Below, piece after piece: positions 9,605 through 17,875 of a stretch of DNA of 64,000 bases. The notes below the pieces were generated by a model. That model had not been told where the DNA came from, searched no databases, and saw nothing but the letters and a program-made list of their open reading frames with translations. Where the stretch lies: the NCBI RefSeq assembly GCF_000306945.1, contig NC_018518.1, positions 1,240,001-1,304,000 of the forward strand. The letters run 5' to 3'. Each line of letters begins with the position of its first letter. Within the stretch, counting starts at the first letter, position 1. This DNA comes from Bordetella pertussis 18323. GTDB taxonomy: Bacteria; Pseudomonadota; Gammaproteobacteria; Burkholderiales; Burkholderiaceae_B. The position numbers and the translations under genes are program-made.

Positions 9605-10261
9605 ATGCGTACACGCGTCAAGATCTGCGGGCTGACCCGCGAACAGGACATCGCCAGCGCCGTCCAGGCTGGCGCCGATGCCATCGGCTTCGTGTTCTAT
9701 CCGGCCAGCAAGCGCCATGTCGATCCTGCCCGCGCGGCGCAACTGCGCCGCGAGGTGCCAGCCTTCGTCGATGTGGTGGCCCTGTTCGTCAACCCGCGGC
9801 CCGACGAGGTCCAGGCGGTGCTGGACCACGTGGCGCCCGACCTGCTGCAGTTCCACGGCGACGAAACCCCGCAGGATTGCGGCCGCTACGGCCGCCGCTA
9901 CCTGCGGGCCTTTCGCGCCGGGGCCCCCGGCCTGGACAGCGCCGCCGGCCTGGCCGCGGCCTGTCGCCAATATGCCGACGCGGCCGGCTGGCTGTTCGAC
10001 AGCTACAGCGCAGGCTATGGCGGCAGCGGGCAGGGCTTCGACCACGGCCTGCTGGCCGGCGTGCAGGCCGATCCGGCCTCGTGCGCCATCGTGCTGGCCG
10101 GCGGGCTGCACCCGGGCAATGTCGCCGACGCCGTGCGCGCCGTGCGGCCGTGGGCGGTCGATGTCAGCAGCGGCGTGGAGGACGCGCCCGGCATCAAGTC
10201 GGTCGGCAAGATCCGGCAACTGATGGCGGCGATAAAAAGCGTCGACCAAGTTGCACGCTGA
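9605..10261 (+). CDS. trpF: phosphoribosylanthranilate isomerase
   Basis: The 218-residue TIM-barrel enzyme converts N-(5-phosphoribosyl)anthranilate to the carboxyphenylamino-deoxyribulose phosphate in tryptophan synthesis. It shows the catalytic cysteine in VKICGLT (residues 5-11), the FVFYPASKR motif, LLQFHGDE, and the phosphate-binding VDVSSGVE motif near the C-terminus. Many betaproteobacteria have trpB and trpA directly downstream. Here a tRNA gene and terminator follow instead, so trpF stands apart from its usual partners. Confidence 0.97.
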   Translation: MRTRVKICGLTREQDIASAVQAGADAIGFVFYPASKRHVDPARAAQLRREVPAFVDVVALFVNPRPDEVQAVLDHVAPDLLQFHGDETPQDCGRYGRRYLRAFRAGAPGLDSAAGLAAACRQYADAAGWLFDSYSAGYGGSGQGFDHGLLAGVQADPASCAIVLAGGLHPGNVADAVRAVRPWAVDVSSGVEDAPGIKSVGKIRQLMAAIKSVDQVAR

Positions 10262-10279
10262 AAAAAAGCCATATATAAT
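10251..10279 (+). promoter_or_regulatory. sigma70-type promoter of tRNA-Val
   Basis: TTGCAC at 10251-10256 and TATAAT at 10274-10279 are separated by 17 bases, an almost ideal housekeeping promoter. The tRNA begins 16 bases after the -10 element. The -35 element overlaps the last codons of trpF. Confidence 0.8.
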
Positions 10280-10295
10280 TCTTCTTCTTCTTTGC

Positions 10296-10372
10296 AGGCG
10301 GTTAGCTCAGTTGGTTAGAGCGCTACGTTGACATCGTAGAGGTCGTTGGTTCGAACCCAATACCGCCTACCA
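10296..10372 (+). tRNA. tRNA-Val (anticodon GAC)
   Basis: A complete 77-base cloverleaf can be folded. The acceptor stem AGGCGGT pairs with ACCGCCT. A D arm follows (GCTC/GAGC), then an anticodon stem CTACG/CGTAG with loop TTGACAT giving anticodon GAC. The T arm is GTTGG-TTCGAAC-CCAAT, with discriminator A and an encoded CCA end. It reads GUC and GUU valine codons. A strong promoter precedes it and a terminator hairpin follows. Confidence 0.97.
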
Positions 10373-10404
10373 GAGTTTTTTCGGTGCCGCAGGTATCGAA
10401 ACGG

Positions 10405-10435
10405 AAAACGCCAAGTCGCTGACTTGGCGTTTTTT
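10405..10435 (+). terminator. Rho-independent terminator after tRNA-Val
   Basis: A 13-base perfect inverted repeat (10405-10417 with 10421-10433, core ACGCCAAGTC) with a GCT loop runs into a T-rich tail. It lies 33 bases after the tRNA and should end its transcript. From here to the IS481 end at 10643 I see no gene or further structured signal. Confidence 0.85.
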
Positions 10436-10638
10436 GCCTGATCGCAGCTTCGCCCCGGACAGGATCTGCAACGAGGGCGCAAGATGCTGACTTCATTGCG
10501 CTCATCGTGGTGCTGACGTGGCCTGTATATCGTCGACCCGGGATTCTGGCAAGGTGGAGCTTTTTCCTGTGCTTCGTGTAATCTACACGCAGGAAATTCC
10601 TGGCTGATCATGCGTTGGCACTAAAAGCAGCGGCAGCG

Positions 10639-11589
10639 CTAGGTGTGAACTGTCAATAGGTTGTATTCGTCCAGGTTGAGTCTGGAGATGGGTACAGCGC
10701 GCCCGATGCCTTGGTGGGGTCGATGCCAGTTGTAGTGGTGTAGCCAGGATTTCATGGCATCGGCTCGGTGTTGGGAGTTCTGGTAGGTGTGAGCGTAAGC
10801 CCACTCACGCAAGGCCGACTGGATGAAGCGTTCGGCCTTGCCATTGGTCTGTGGGCGGTAAGGTCGGGTAAAGCGGTGCTTGATGCCCAGCTCATGGCAC
10901 AGCGCGGCGAAGGCGCGGCTGCGAAAGGCCGAGCCATTGTCGGTGAGCAAGCGCTGGATGGTCACGCCCAGGCGCTGGTAGTAGGCCACTGCGTCCTTGA
11001 GGAACTGGACGGCGCTGGGGAAGCGCTCGTCGGGGTGGATGTCGGTGAAGGCCACGCGGGCGTGGTCATCGATGGCCACGAAGACGAAGTCCCAGCCGGC
11101 CCCCTCAACGGTATCGCGTCGGTTGCCCGTGACCCGGTGACCAGGGCGCTGGATACGTCCCAGCTTCTTGATGTCGATGTGCAGCAGATCGCCGGGGGCC
11201 TGATGCTCGTAGCGCACCACCGGCTCGGCCGGCTCCAGGTCGGCCAGGTGCGACAGACCGGCGCGGGCCAGGACGCGGCTGACGGTGCTGGCTGACACGC
11301 CCAGCGCCTGGGCGATGCGCGCTTGGGTCAGCCGCTTGCGGCGCAGCTCCACGATAGCCAGCGCCTTGGCCGGCGCAATCGCTCGGGGCGAGACCGTCGG
11401 GCGCGAGGACGCATCGGCCAAGCCCGCCTGGCCCTGAGCCAGGAAGCGGCCCAGCCATTTGCGCACAGTCGGCGCGGTGACCCCATAGGCGCGGGCCGCT
11501 TCAGGCACACAAACTTGATGGGCGATCAATTGCTGGACCATTTCGAGTCGACGTAGGAAGGTCAATCGGGCATGCTTATGGGTGTTCAT
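10639..11589 (-). CDS. IS481 transposase (copy 1)
   Basis: The 316-residue DDE transposase has an N-terminal helix-turn-helix region (VCVPEAARAYGVTAPTVRKWLGRF) and an integrase-like core with the acidic residues in VFVAIDDHARVAF, LLTDNGSAF and NGKAERFIQSALREW. The product differs from copy 2 only in the last residue (Thr instead of Ser). That codon is split between the element end and the flanking target base. The TAG stop itself lies in the CTAG of the target site, outside the inverted repeat. Confidence 0.96.
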   Translation of the reverse strand: MNTHKHARLTFLRRLEMVQQLIAHQVCVPEAARAYGVTAPTVRKWLGRFLAQGQAGLADASSRPTVSPRAIAPAKALAIVELRRKRLTQARIAQALGVSASTVSRVLARAGLSHLADLEPAEPVVRYEHQAPGDLLHIDIKKLGRIQRPGHRVTGNRRDTVEGAGWDFVFVAIDDHARVAFTDIHPDERFPSAVQFLKDAVAYYQRLGVTIQRLLTDNGSAFRSRAFAALCHELGIKHRFTRPYRPQTNGKAERFIQSALREWAYAHTYQNSQHRADAMKSWLHHYNWHRPHQGIGRAVPISRLNLDEYNLLTVHT

Positions 11590-11686
11590 CCGGCCGGGCT
11601 CCTTGAGTGAACTGGGGGGGTGGCGATTTCCAGTTTCTCAAATCCGGTTCGGATGAACCATGCATACAACCTATTGAATCTTCACA
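10644..11686 (-). mobile_element. IS481, copy 1
   Basis: The 1043-base element has imperfect terminal inverted repeats: TGTGAACTGTCAATAGGTTG on the left and the complement of TGTGAAGATTCAATAGGTTG on the right. It matches the copy at 26103-27145 almost base for base in inverted orientation. The flanks are GCTAGG (10638-10643) and CCTAGG (11687-11692). Both contain the CTAG core of IS481 target sites but differ at the first base, so they are not a clean 6-bp duplication. The right flank falls on the stop codon of the neighbouring ABC ATPase gene. Confidence 0.95.
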
Positions 11687-11687
11687 C

Positions 11688-12458
11688 CTAGGCGGCCTCG
11701 ATCACCGATTGCAGGAACTGCTGCGTGCGCGGCTCGCGCGGCGCGGCGAACAACTGGGCCGACTCGGCGTCCTCGACGATATTGCCTTCGTCGAAGAACA
11801 GCGTGCGGTCCGAACTGCGCTCGGCGAATTTCATCTGGTGGGTGACGATGATCATCGTCATGGTGCGCCGGGCCGCCAGGTCGCGCAGAATCTGCAGGAT
11901 ACCGCCCACCAGTTCCGGATCGAGCGCCGACGTCACCTCGTCGAACAGCATGACCTCCGGGCACATGGCCAGCGCCCGCGCAATACCGACGCGCTGCTTC
12001 TGGCCGCCCGACAGTTGCGCCGGATAGGCATCCAGCTTGTCGCCCAGGCCCACCATGTCCAGGTACTCGCGGCCACGCGCCACCGCCTCGTCGCGCGACA
12101 GGCCCAGCACGTACAGCGGCGCTTCGATCACATTGCCCAGCGCCGTCTTGTGCGGAAACAGGTTGAAGTGCTGGAACACCATGCCGATCTTGCCGCGCAC
12201 CCGGCGCACATGGGCCGAGTTGGGCCCCATTTCGCGCCCTTGCGCGTCATGCCACATGGATTCGCCATCGATCTCGATCGCGCCGCTGGTCGGCCGGTCC
12301 AGGGTCATCAGCAGGCGCAGCAAGGTCGATTTGCCGGAGCCGGACGGCCCGATCACCGAGACGGTCTGGCCGGCCGGAATTTCCAGGTCTATGCCCCGCA
12401 GCACGTCCAGGTCGCCGTACCGCTTGCACAGTTTGGCCAAACGGATGCTTGCGCTCAT
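11688..12458 (-). CDS. amino-acid/compatible-solute ABC transporter ATPase (EhuA/GlnQ-like)
   Basis: The 256-residue ATPase powers the polar-amino-acid-type importer encoded upstream. Walker A GPSGSGKST is at about residues 37-45, the signature LSGGQKQRVGIARALA near 151-166 and the Walker B segment VMLFDEVTSALDP just after. The MWHDAQGREMGPNSAHVRRVRGKIGMVFQ insertion resembles ectoine transporter EhuA more than plain GlnQ. The start overlaps the permease stop by 4 bases. The TAG stop lies within the CTAG flank of IS481 copy 1, so the insertion sits exactly at the gene's end. Confidence 0.9.
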   Translation of the reverse strand: MSASIRLAKLCKRYGDLDVLRGIDLEIPAGQTVSVIGPSGSGKSTLLRLLMTLDRPTSGAIEIDGESMWHDAQGREMGPNSAHVRRVRGKIGMVFQHFNLFPHKTALGNVIEAPLYVLGLSRDEAVARGREYLDMVGLGDKLDAYPAQLSGGQKQRVGIARALAMCPEVMLFDEVTSALDPELVGGILQILRDLAARRTMTMIIVTHQMKFAERSSDRTLFFDEGNIVEDAESAQLFAAPREPRTQQFLQSVIEAA

Positions 12459-13126
12459 CTCTTGCCTCCATACAGTTTCAGGCGCGCCTCCAGGCGTCGC
12501 ACCCCCCAGGCCGCCACCAGGCTCAGCAACAGGAACAGCACGCCCACCAGCGTCAACGGTTCGGTATACCGGAATGTGGTCGACCCGATGATCTTGCTCT
12601 GCTGCAGCAGTTCGACCACCGTAATGGCCGACAGCAGCGGCGTGTCCTTGAACATGGCCACCAGGTAGTTGCCCAGCGCCGGCACCACGGGCGGAATGGC
12701 CTGCGGCAGCACCACGCCCACCGCGGTGCGCCAGCGCGACAGGTTCAATGCGGTGGCGGCCTCGTGCTGGCCGCGCGGCACCGCCTCGATGCCCGCCCGG
12801 TACACTTCGGCGCAATAGGCCGCATAGTGCAGGCCCAGCGCCAGGATGCCGGTGGTCAGCGGCGACATCTGCCAACCGGTGACCGGCAGCACGTAGAACA
12901 GGAAATACATCTGCACCAGCAGCGGCGTGCTGCGCACGAACTCGATCACCAGCGCCGTCAGGGCCGACACCGGCCAGAACGGCGAGCGGCGCAGCAGCGC
13001 CAGGGCCAGGCCGAGCGTCACGGCCACCAGCATGCCCAGCAGGGTCGCCTGCACGGTGATGGCCAGCGCCGAGCCGAGCATCGGCAGGATTTCGAGCGCG
13101 AACCCCCAATCGAAAATCGGACTCAT
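12455..13126 (-). CDS. ABC transporter permease (EhuD-like, HisM/GlnP family)
   Basis: The 223-residue inner-membrane protein has several hydrophobic helices and the family's cytoplasmic EAA loop (GQHEAATALNLSRWRTAVGVVLPQAI), through which it contacts the ATPase. The FVRSTPLLVQMYFLFYVLP segment is typical of polar amino-acid permeases. It overlaps the ATPase start and its partner permease by 4 bases at each side, showing tight translational coupling. Confidence 0.92.
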   Translation of the reverse strand: MSPIFDWGFALEILPMLGSALAITVQATLLGMLVAVTLGLALALLRRSPFWPVSALTALVIEFVRSTPLLVQMYFLFYVLPVTGWQMSPLTTGILALGLHYAAYCAEVYRAGIEAVPRGQHEAATALNLSRWRTAVGVVLPQAIPPVVPALGNYLVAMFKDTPLLSAITVVELLQQSKIIGSTTFRYTEPLTLVGVLFLLLSLVAAWGVRRLEARLKLYGGKR

Positions 13127-13764
13127 CGGACCTTGAACCTCCGCTCAAGCATCCGGATCCCGCCTGTGATCACCAGCGCCACCGCGAAATACAGCAGCAG
13201 CACCAGGGTGAAGATTTCGGTGGTGCGCAAGGTCTCGCTGCGCAGCAACTGCCCCCTGAACGTCAGATCGGTAATCGTGATGAGCGACACCAGCGCCGTG
13301 TTCTTGAGCAGTTCGATCAGCAGGTTGCCGGTGGGCGGCAGCATGGCCGGCACCGCTTGCGGCAGGATGATGCGCCATATCGTCCGCGCGCGCGTCAGGT
13401 TCAGCGCCACCGCCGCCTCGCGCTGCCCGGCCGGCACGGCCAGGATGGCGCCGCGCACCACTTCGGCGCCATAGGCCCCGGCATTGGCGCCCAGCACCAC
13501 GATTCCCACCAGCAAGGCCGGCAGCTTCATGCCGAACATCGGCAGCACGAAATAGAACCAGAACAGCTGCACCAGCGCCGACGTACCGCGAAACACCTCC
13601 ACATAGACCGCCGCCGGCGCCCGCAGCCACGGACTTGCGGACAGCCGCGCCAGCCCGGCGGCCAGCGCCAGCGGAATCGCCAGCGCCGCCGCCCCGGCGG
13701 CAATCCGCAAGGTGACCGCCAGACCGTCCAGCAAGGGCGGCAGCAGGGACCAGGTGTTGTCCAT
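13123..13764 (-). CDS. ABC transporter permease (EhuC-like, HisQ/GlnP family)
   Basis: The 213-residue partner permease has the same architecture as its neighbour: an FRGTSALVQLFWFYFVLP helix region and the EAA loop AGQREAAVALNLTRARTIWRIILPQAVPAM. The two permeases probably form a heterodimeric channel. It begins 12 bases after the stop of the binding-protein gene. Order and sequence resemble the ehuBCDA ectoine uptake operon, but the enzymes of ectoine breakdown are not seen here apart from a distant cyclodeaminase-family gene, so the substrate is uncertain. Confidence 0.92.
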   Translation of the reverse strand: MDNTWSLLPPLLDGLAVTLRIAAGAAALAIPLALAAGLARLSASPWLRAPAAVYVEVFRGTSALVQLFWFYFVLPMFGMKLPALLVGIVVLGANAGAYGAEVVRGAILAVPAGQREAAVALNLTRARTIWRIILPQAVPAMLPPTGNLLIELLKNTALVSLITITDLTFRGQLLRSETLRTTEIFTLVLLLYFAVALVITGGIRMLERRFKVR

Positions 13765-13776
13765 CGCCGTCCCCGC

Positions 13777-14697
13777 TTACTGGGCGGCGCACAACTTGGC
13801 TGCGGTCACATCGCCCGGCAACTCGCCGGCGGTAAAGCCGAATGGCTCGACCAGCTTGCGGTGCTTGTCGCTGCCCACGAATTTCTTCAGTTCGGCGTTG
13901 AACGCGTCGGCGAACGCCTGGTCATCCTTGCGAAAGGCGAAGGCGCCATAGCCGCGCACGCTCTTGCCATCGACCGTGGGATCGGTGAAAGGGTCGGCCT
14001 TTTCCAGCTTGTCGCCGGCGCTGGTCTTGTGCATCAGATCGTTGACGGTCAGCGCGGTCGCCGCATAGGCGTCGGCGCGTCCGGCCTCGATACCCGAGAG
14101 CGCGCTGACCGCGTCCGGAAACACCACCACCTGCCCGGCCGGAATCTCCTGCTTGGTCGCGTATTCCGCCTCGATGGCCCCGACGACCACGCCCAGCTTG
14201 GCCTCGCCGTTCTTCGCCACGTCGGCGTAGCTATGCAGATTCTTGGGGTTGCCCTTCTGCACCAGGAAAGCCTGCCCCACGCCATAGGTCGGGTCGGAGA
14301 ACGCAACCTGCTGGCAGCGTTCGGGCGTCACATACATGCCGGCGGCAATGATGTCGAACCGCTTGGCCTGCAGGCCCGGGATCAGCGACCCGAACTCGGT
14401 CAGGACGCCCTCGACCTCGTCGATACCCATGCGCTTGAGCACCACCCGGGCGATCTCGACCGACTCGCCGGTAACGCGCGCCTCTTTGCTGTCCATATAG
14501 GCATAAGGCGCCTCGTTGGCGTAGCCGATGCGGATCTTGCCCGCCGCCTTGGCGGCGTCCAGCGTGCTGGCGCTTTGCGCGGCCGGCTGCTGCGCGGCGC
14601 CGGGATCGCTCGAGTCCGAATCCGAACACGCAGCCAGCAGGCCCGCTCCCACCATCAGAAGTCCCCATTTCACGAAATTGAAACGACGCATGAGCAT
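13777..14697 (-). CDS. ABC transporter substrate-binding lipoprotein (EhuB-like)
   Basis: The 306-residue binding protein starts with a basic N-terminus and a hydrophobic stretch ending in LLAACS, a lipobox, so it should be anchored to the outer face of the inner membrane. The SBP_bac_3 fold is shown by IRIGYANEAPYAYMDSKEARVTGESVEIARVVLKRMG and the QVAFSDPTYGVGQAFLV stretch. It is the first gene of the EhuBCDA-like operon. An in-frame Met two codons downstream is an alternative start. Ligand candidates are ectoine-like or polar amino acids, inferred from family resemblance only. Confidence 0.88.
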   Translation of the reverse strand: MLMRRFNFVKWGLLMVGAGLLAACSDSDSSDPGAAQQPAAQSASTLDAAKAAGKIRIGYANEAPYAYMDSKEARVTGESVEIARVVLKRMGIDEVEGVLTEFGSLIPGLQAKRFDIIAAGMYVTPERCQQVAFSDPTYGVGQAFLVQKGNPKNLHSYADVAKNGEAKLGVVVGAIEAEYATKQEIPAGQVVVFPDAVSALSGIEAGRADAYAATALTVNDLMHKTSAGDKLEKADPFTDPTVDGKSVRGYGAFAFRKDDQAFADAFNAELKKFVGSDKHRKLVEPFGFTAGELPGDVTAAKLCAAQ

Positions 14698-14756
14698 GGT
14701 TTTTCCTCCTGAATAGTTCGGTATTGAAATAGATATGTCCCGAATAGTACGCTATA

Positions 14757-14780
14757 AAATCATTTGATCACGAATCATTT
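14757..14780 (-). promoter_or_regulatory. direct repeats upstream of the EhuB-like gene (possible operator)
   Basis: AATCATTT occurs at 14758-14765 and 14773-14780, 15 bases apart, in an AT-rich stretch 60-80 bases upstream of the binding-protein start. The spacing and position fit an operator or promoter region, but no known regulator site is recognised. Confidence 0.3.
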
Positions 14781-14786
14781 GACGAC

Positions 14787-14811
14787 AAAAAAGGCAGGCC
14801 CAAGGCCTGCC
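14787..14811 (-). terminator. Rho-independent terminator after the LivK-like gene
   Basis: On the minus strand an 8-bp stem GGCAGGCC/GGCCTGCC with a 3-base loop is followed by six T residues. It lies 47 bases past the stop of the LivK-like gene and insulates it from the downstream ABC operon. Confidence 0.88.
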
Positions 14812-14857
14812 CGCATTGCCGCGCCCAGGGAAACCGGCGCGTCACATCCTGAAACGC

Positions 14858-16018
14858 CTACGGCTGGCCAGCGTACGAAAAACGCCCGTTGCGTACCACG
14901 CCCATGACGCGCGCGCGCTCGTCGAAACCCTGGTGATTTTCGGCGCTGATATTGAGCACGCCATTGGGCACGGTAAGGTCGCGCGTATTCTCCAGCGCAT
15001 CGCGCAAGGCGGCGCGGAACTCGGGCGTGCCGGGCTTGGCGCCGGTCTTGAGCGCACGCGCCACCGCCGAATCGAGCAGGATCCAGGCGCCATAGGCGTC
15101 GCCGGCGAACTGGGTCAGGGTATTGGCGCCGTATTGGGCCTCATACTTGTCGGCGAATTCCACGGCCACTTTCTTGACCGGGTTGCTGTCGGGCAGCTCG
15201 CGCGCGACCACGCCCGGGCCGGTGGGAAAGAGGGTTCCTTCCACGTCGCGCCCACCGACTTGCAGGAACTCCAGCGTGCCGATGCCATGGGTCTGATACA
15301 CCTTGCCGGCGTAGCCGCGTTCGAGCAGGGTCTTCTGCGGCAACGCCGAAGGCGTTCCGGCCCCGGCGATCAGCACCGCCTCCGGCTTGGCCGCGATCAC
15401 CTTGAGCACCTGGCCCACCACCGAGGCGTCGGTACGCTGGAAGCGCTCTTGCGCCACGATCTTGAGGTCGTCGCCGGCCGCCTGCGAGAACTCCTTCCAC
15501 CAGCTGTCGCCATACGAATCGGCAAAGCCGATGAAGGCCACGGTCTTCACGCCCTTCTTTTTCATGTCCTGCACCAGCACGGACGCCATCAGGGAGTCGT
15601 TCTGCGGCATCTTGAACGCCCAGGCGCGCTTGGGATCGGACATGGGCTCGACGATCACCGCCGACGCCGCCAGGGCGATCATCGGCGTCTTGATCTCGGC
15701 CAGCACATCCAGGCCCGCCAGCGCGGCCGCGGTCGTGTTCGGGCCGACGATGGCGTCGACCTTGTCCTCGGAGGTCAGCTTGCGCATGTTCTTCACCGCG
15801 CGGCTGACGTCGGTGCCGTCGTCCAGCACCACGTAGCGGGCCGGCTCGCCGCCCAGCGTAGCCGGCCACAGGCGGATCGCGTTGTTGGTCTGGATGCCTA
15901 TCGCCGCCGCCGGCCCGGTCGTGGAGACGTCAACGCCGATGACGACTTCGGCCTGCGCGGCAAACGCGGGGACCAGGGCCGTGGCCAGGACGGCCAGGCG
16001 AGCGAGCAGAGTGGACAT
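14858..16018 (-). CDS. branched-chain amino-acid-type ABC substrate-binding protein (LivK family)
   Basis: The 386-residue protein begins with a signal peptide (MSTLLARLAVLATALVPAFAAQA) and has the type I periplasmic binding fold of the Leu/Ile/Val family (VVIGVDVSTTGPAAAIG, VDAIVGPNTTAAALAGLDVLAE). No LivHMGF membrane or ATPase genes adjoin it. Betaproteobacteria often carry such orphan binding proteins, which may borrow another transporter or act with neighbouring enzymes. The next gene upstream on the same strand encodes a cyclodeaminase-family enzyme 41 bases away. Confidence 0.87.
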   Translation of the reverse strand: MSTLLARLAVLATALVPAFAAQAEVVIGVDVSTTGPAAAIGIQTNNAIRLWPATLGGEPARYVVLDDGTDVSRAVKNMRKLTSEDKVDAIVGPNTTAAALAGLDVLAEIKTPMIALAASAVIVEPMSDPKRAWAFKMPQNDSLMASVLVQDMKKKGVKTVAFIGFADSYGDSWWKEFSQAAGDDLKIVAQERFQRTDASVVGQVLKVIAAKPEAVLIAGAGTPSALPQKTLLERGYAGKVYQTHGIGTLEFLQVGGRDVEGTLFPTGPGVVARELPDSNPVKKVAVEFADKYEAQYGANTLTQFAGDAYGAWILLDSAVARALKTGAKPGTPEFRAALRDALENTRDLTVPNGVLNISAENHQGFDERARVMGVVRNGRFSYAGQP

Positions 16019-16059
16019 GGTTCGAAAGCCCGTGGAAAGTAGTAAGAGGAAAATCGCCC

Positions 16060-17010
16060 TTATTGTGCCTGAACATCGCCCTGCCGCGCCTCGTATACCT
16101 GGGCGGCCAGCGTCAGGTCTTCCAGCGCGCTGCCCACCGCCTTGAACACGGTGATCTCGGCCGCATCGCGCCTGCCCGCCGCGCGGCCCGCCGCCAGGTC
16201 GGCCAGGGTGCCGCGGATCTGCGTGCGCGCCAGCGTGCCGGCCGCGAAGGCTTCGAGCAGGTCGCCGGCCTTGGTGGGCGCCTCATCGGTATCCACGTAC
16301 ACGGATGTGCCGGCAAAACACTGCGGGTCGGTTTCCTTCATTTCGGGCGTGAAACTGCCGATCAGGTCCAGGTGCACGCCCGGCCGCAGCCACTCGCCGC
16401 GCACCAGCGGCTCGGTGGACAAGGTGGCGCAGCTGACGATGTCGGCCTGCCCGACCGCGGCCTGCAGATCGGTGGCCGCCTGCGCGTCGAAGCCCTGCTC
16501 GCGCAATTCGGCGGCCAGGCGCTGCGCGCCGGCCGGCCGCACGTTCCACACCAGTACGCGCTCGATCGGGCGCACTGCGCGCATCGCCTGCGCCACCAGT
16601 CCGGCGATCCGGCCGGAGCCCAGGATCAGCAACACCCTGGCGTCGGCGCGGGCCAGGTACGAAGCGCCCAGCGCGACCGCCCCGGCGGTCCGATAGGCGG
16701 TCACGACGTCGCCGTCGACCTGCGCCAGCGGCACCCCGGTACGGGCGCTGTACAGCGTGTAGGTCGCATGCAGGCCGGGCAGCCCCTGGTGGGTGTTGGC
16801 GGGAAAGATATTGATGACCTTGACGCCGAAATAGCCGGCGTCGTTCCAGGCCGGCATGATCAGCGTCGTGCCTTGCGCGCCGCCGGACTCGATGGCATGG
16901 ACGTGGCGCGGCGGCACATGGGCGCCGCCGCGAAAGGCGTCGCGCAGGGCATCGATGACCGCCGTGAAGCGCAGCGCGCGGCGGGTGTGTTCAGCGTCGA
17001 TTTGCAGCAT
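16060..17010 (-). CDS. ornithine cyclodeaminase / mu-crystallin family protein
   Basis: The 316-residue protein belongs to the NAD(P)-binding ornithine cyclodeaminase family. Members include cyclodeaminases, pyrroline-2-carboxylate and imine reductases, and the ectoine-utilisation protein EutC. The dinucleotide-binding region shows VLLILGSGRIAGLVAQAMRAV at about residues 128-148. The core also carries FGVKVINIFPANTHQGLPGLHATYTLY and a conserved DGDVVTAYRTAGAVALGA. Context next to amino-acid binding proteins suggests catabolism of an imported amino acid. The exact reaction cannot be fixed from sequence. Confidence 0.85.
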   Translation of the reverse strand: MLQIDAEHTRRALRFTAVIDALRDAFRGGAHVPPRHVHAIESGGAQGTTLIMPAWNDAGYFGVKVINIFPANTHQGLPGLHATYTLYSARTGVPLAQVDGDVVTAYRTAGAVALGASYLARADARVLLILGSGRIAGLVAQAMRAVRPIERVLVWNVRPAGAQRLAAELREQGFDAQAATDLQAAVGQADIVSCATLSTEPLVRGEWLRPGVHLDLIGSFTPEMKETDPQCFAGTSVYVDTDEAPTKAGDLLEAFAAGTLARTQIRGTLADLAAGRAAGRRDAAEITVFKAVGSALEDLTLAAQVYEARQGDVQAQ

Positions 17011-17184
17011 GTGGCCTCCGGAAGAGCCTGCATTATCGCCCTGCCCGGCGCCGCGCGCGTACCCCTGGACACAGTTTGGCCATGTCTAGGGGGATATCAT
17101 GAAGCGAACCCGCCCCCGGGTTCCCGCATCGGCGACGCGCCGCCACCCGGCCGCCGCCGCGCCTATTCACCGCAAGGAGTCCCC

Positions 17185-17612
17185 ATGAAGAAAACCGCAT
17201 CCGCCGTCTGGAAGGGCGACCTCAAGTCCGGGCAAGGCACGATCTCGAGCCAAAGCGGCGCGCTGAAGAACCAGCCCTATGGCTTCAATACCCGTTTCGC
17301 GGACCAGCCGGGCACCAACCCGGAAGAACTGCTGGGCGCCGCGCACGCGGGCTGCTTTTCGATGGCGTTGTCCAATATCCTGGGTGAGGCAGGCCTGAAG
17401 GCCGACAGCATCGAAACCACGGCCGAAGTCACGCTGGACAAGACCGACGACGGCTTCACCATCACCGCCGTGCACCTGACCGTGAACGCGGTCGTGCCCG
17501 GCGCCACGAAGGACAGCTTCGCCGACGCGGGGCCGCCAAGGCCAAGGCCGGTTGCCCCGTGTCGAAAGTGCTCAATGCCAGGATCAGCATGGACGCCACG
17601 CTCAAGGGATGA
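17185..17612 (+). pseudogene. osmC: OsmC/Ohr-family peroxiredoxin, frameshifted
   Basis: Translation from the ATG at 17185, which has a clear AAGGAG site, gives a typical OsmC sequence: MKKTASAVWKGDLKSGQGTIS, then NPEELLGAAHAGCFSMALS with the first redox cysteine. At about 17529-17536 the frame breaks in GACGCGGGGCCGCC. Restoring it by removing two G or adding one base gives the expected AAKAKAGCPVSKVLNARISMDATLKG with the second cysteine and a stop at 17610-17612. The family detoxifies organic hydroperoxides through both cysteines, so the present product would lack the resolving half. It is either a pseudogene or a sequence error. Confidence 0.82.
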
Positions 17613-17674
17613 CGACATCGCCCCGCGGCGCCCGCAGGCCGGGCGCCAGCGCGCGTGGCTGGCGCAAGCCGGCG

Positions 17675-17875
17675 CTACTGGCGCCGATGCGCCGAAATCA
17701 CCGGATGCTGGCGCCGGCCCTCGTCCATGGCATGCAGGACTTCGCCGATTGCGTCGAGAAACCCGGCGGCGCCGGACTTGACCCGCCGCCACCCGCCGCC
17801 CCGCATGGGTACCAGGGTGGCGCGCCGGGCTGAAGAGGTGGCCGGCTCACCGTTGCTGCGTGTCGCGTCGCCCAT
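17675..17875 (-). CDS. hypothetical 66-residue basic protein
   Basis: A short minus-strand gene starts at an ATG preceded by CTCAAGGAGAGAATC, a strong ribosome-binding site at good spacing. The product is basic, has no signal peptide or membrane segment, and ends just before the frameshifted osmC. A segment FLDAIGEVLHAMDEGR could form an amphipathic helix. I do not recognise a family. The ribosome site is the main support that it is expressed. Being short and GC-rich, it could still be spurious. Confidence 0.45.
   Translation of the reverse strand: MGDATRSNGEPATSSARRATLVPMRGGGWRRVKSGAAGFLDAIGEVLHAMDEGRRQHPVISAHRRQ

Noticed and set aside
10296..11692. Possible prophage or genomic island at tRNA-Val
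   Set aside because: There is no integrase and no repeated tRNA 3' end in the window. The following element is only IS481.
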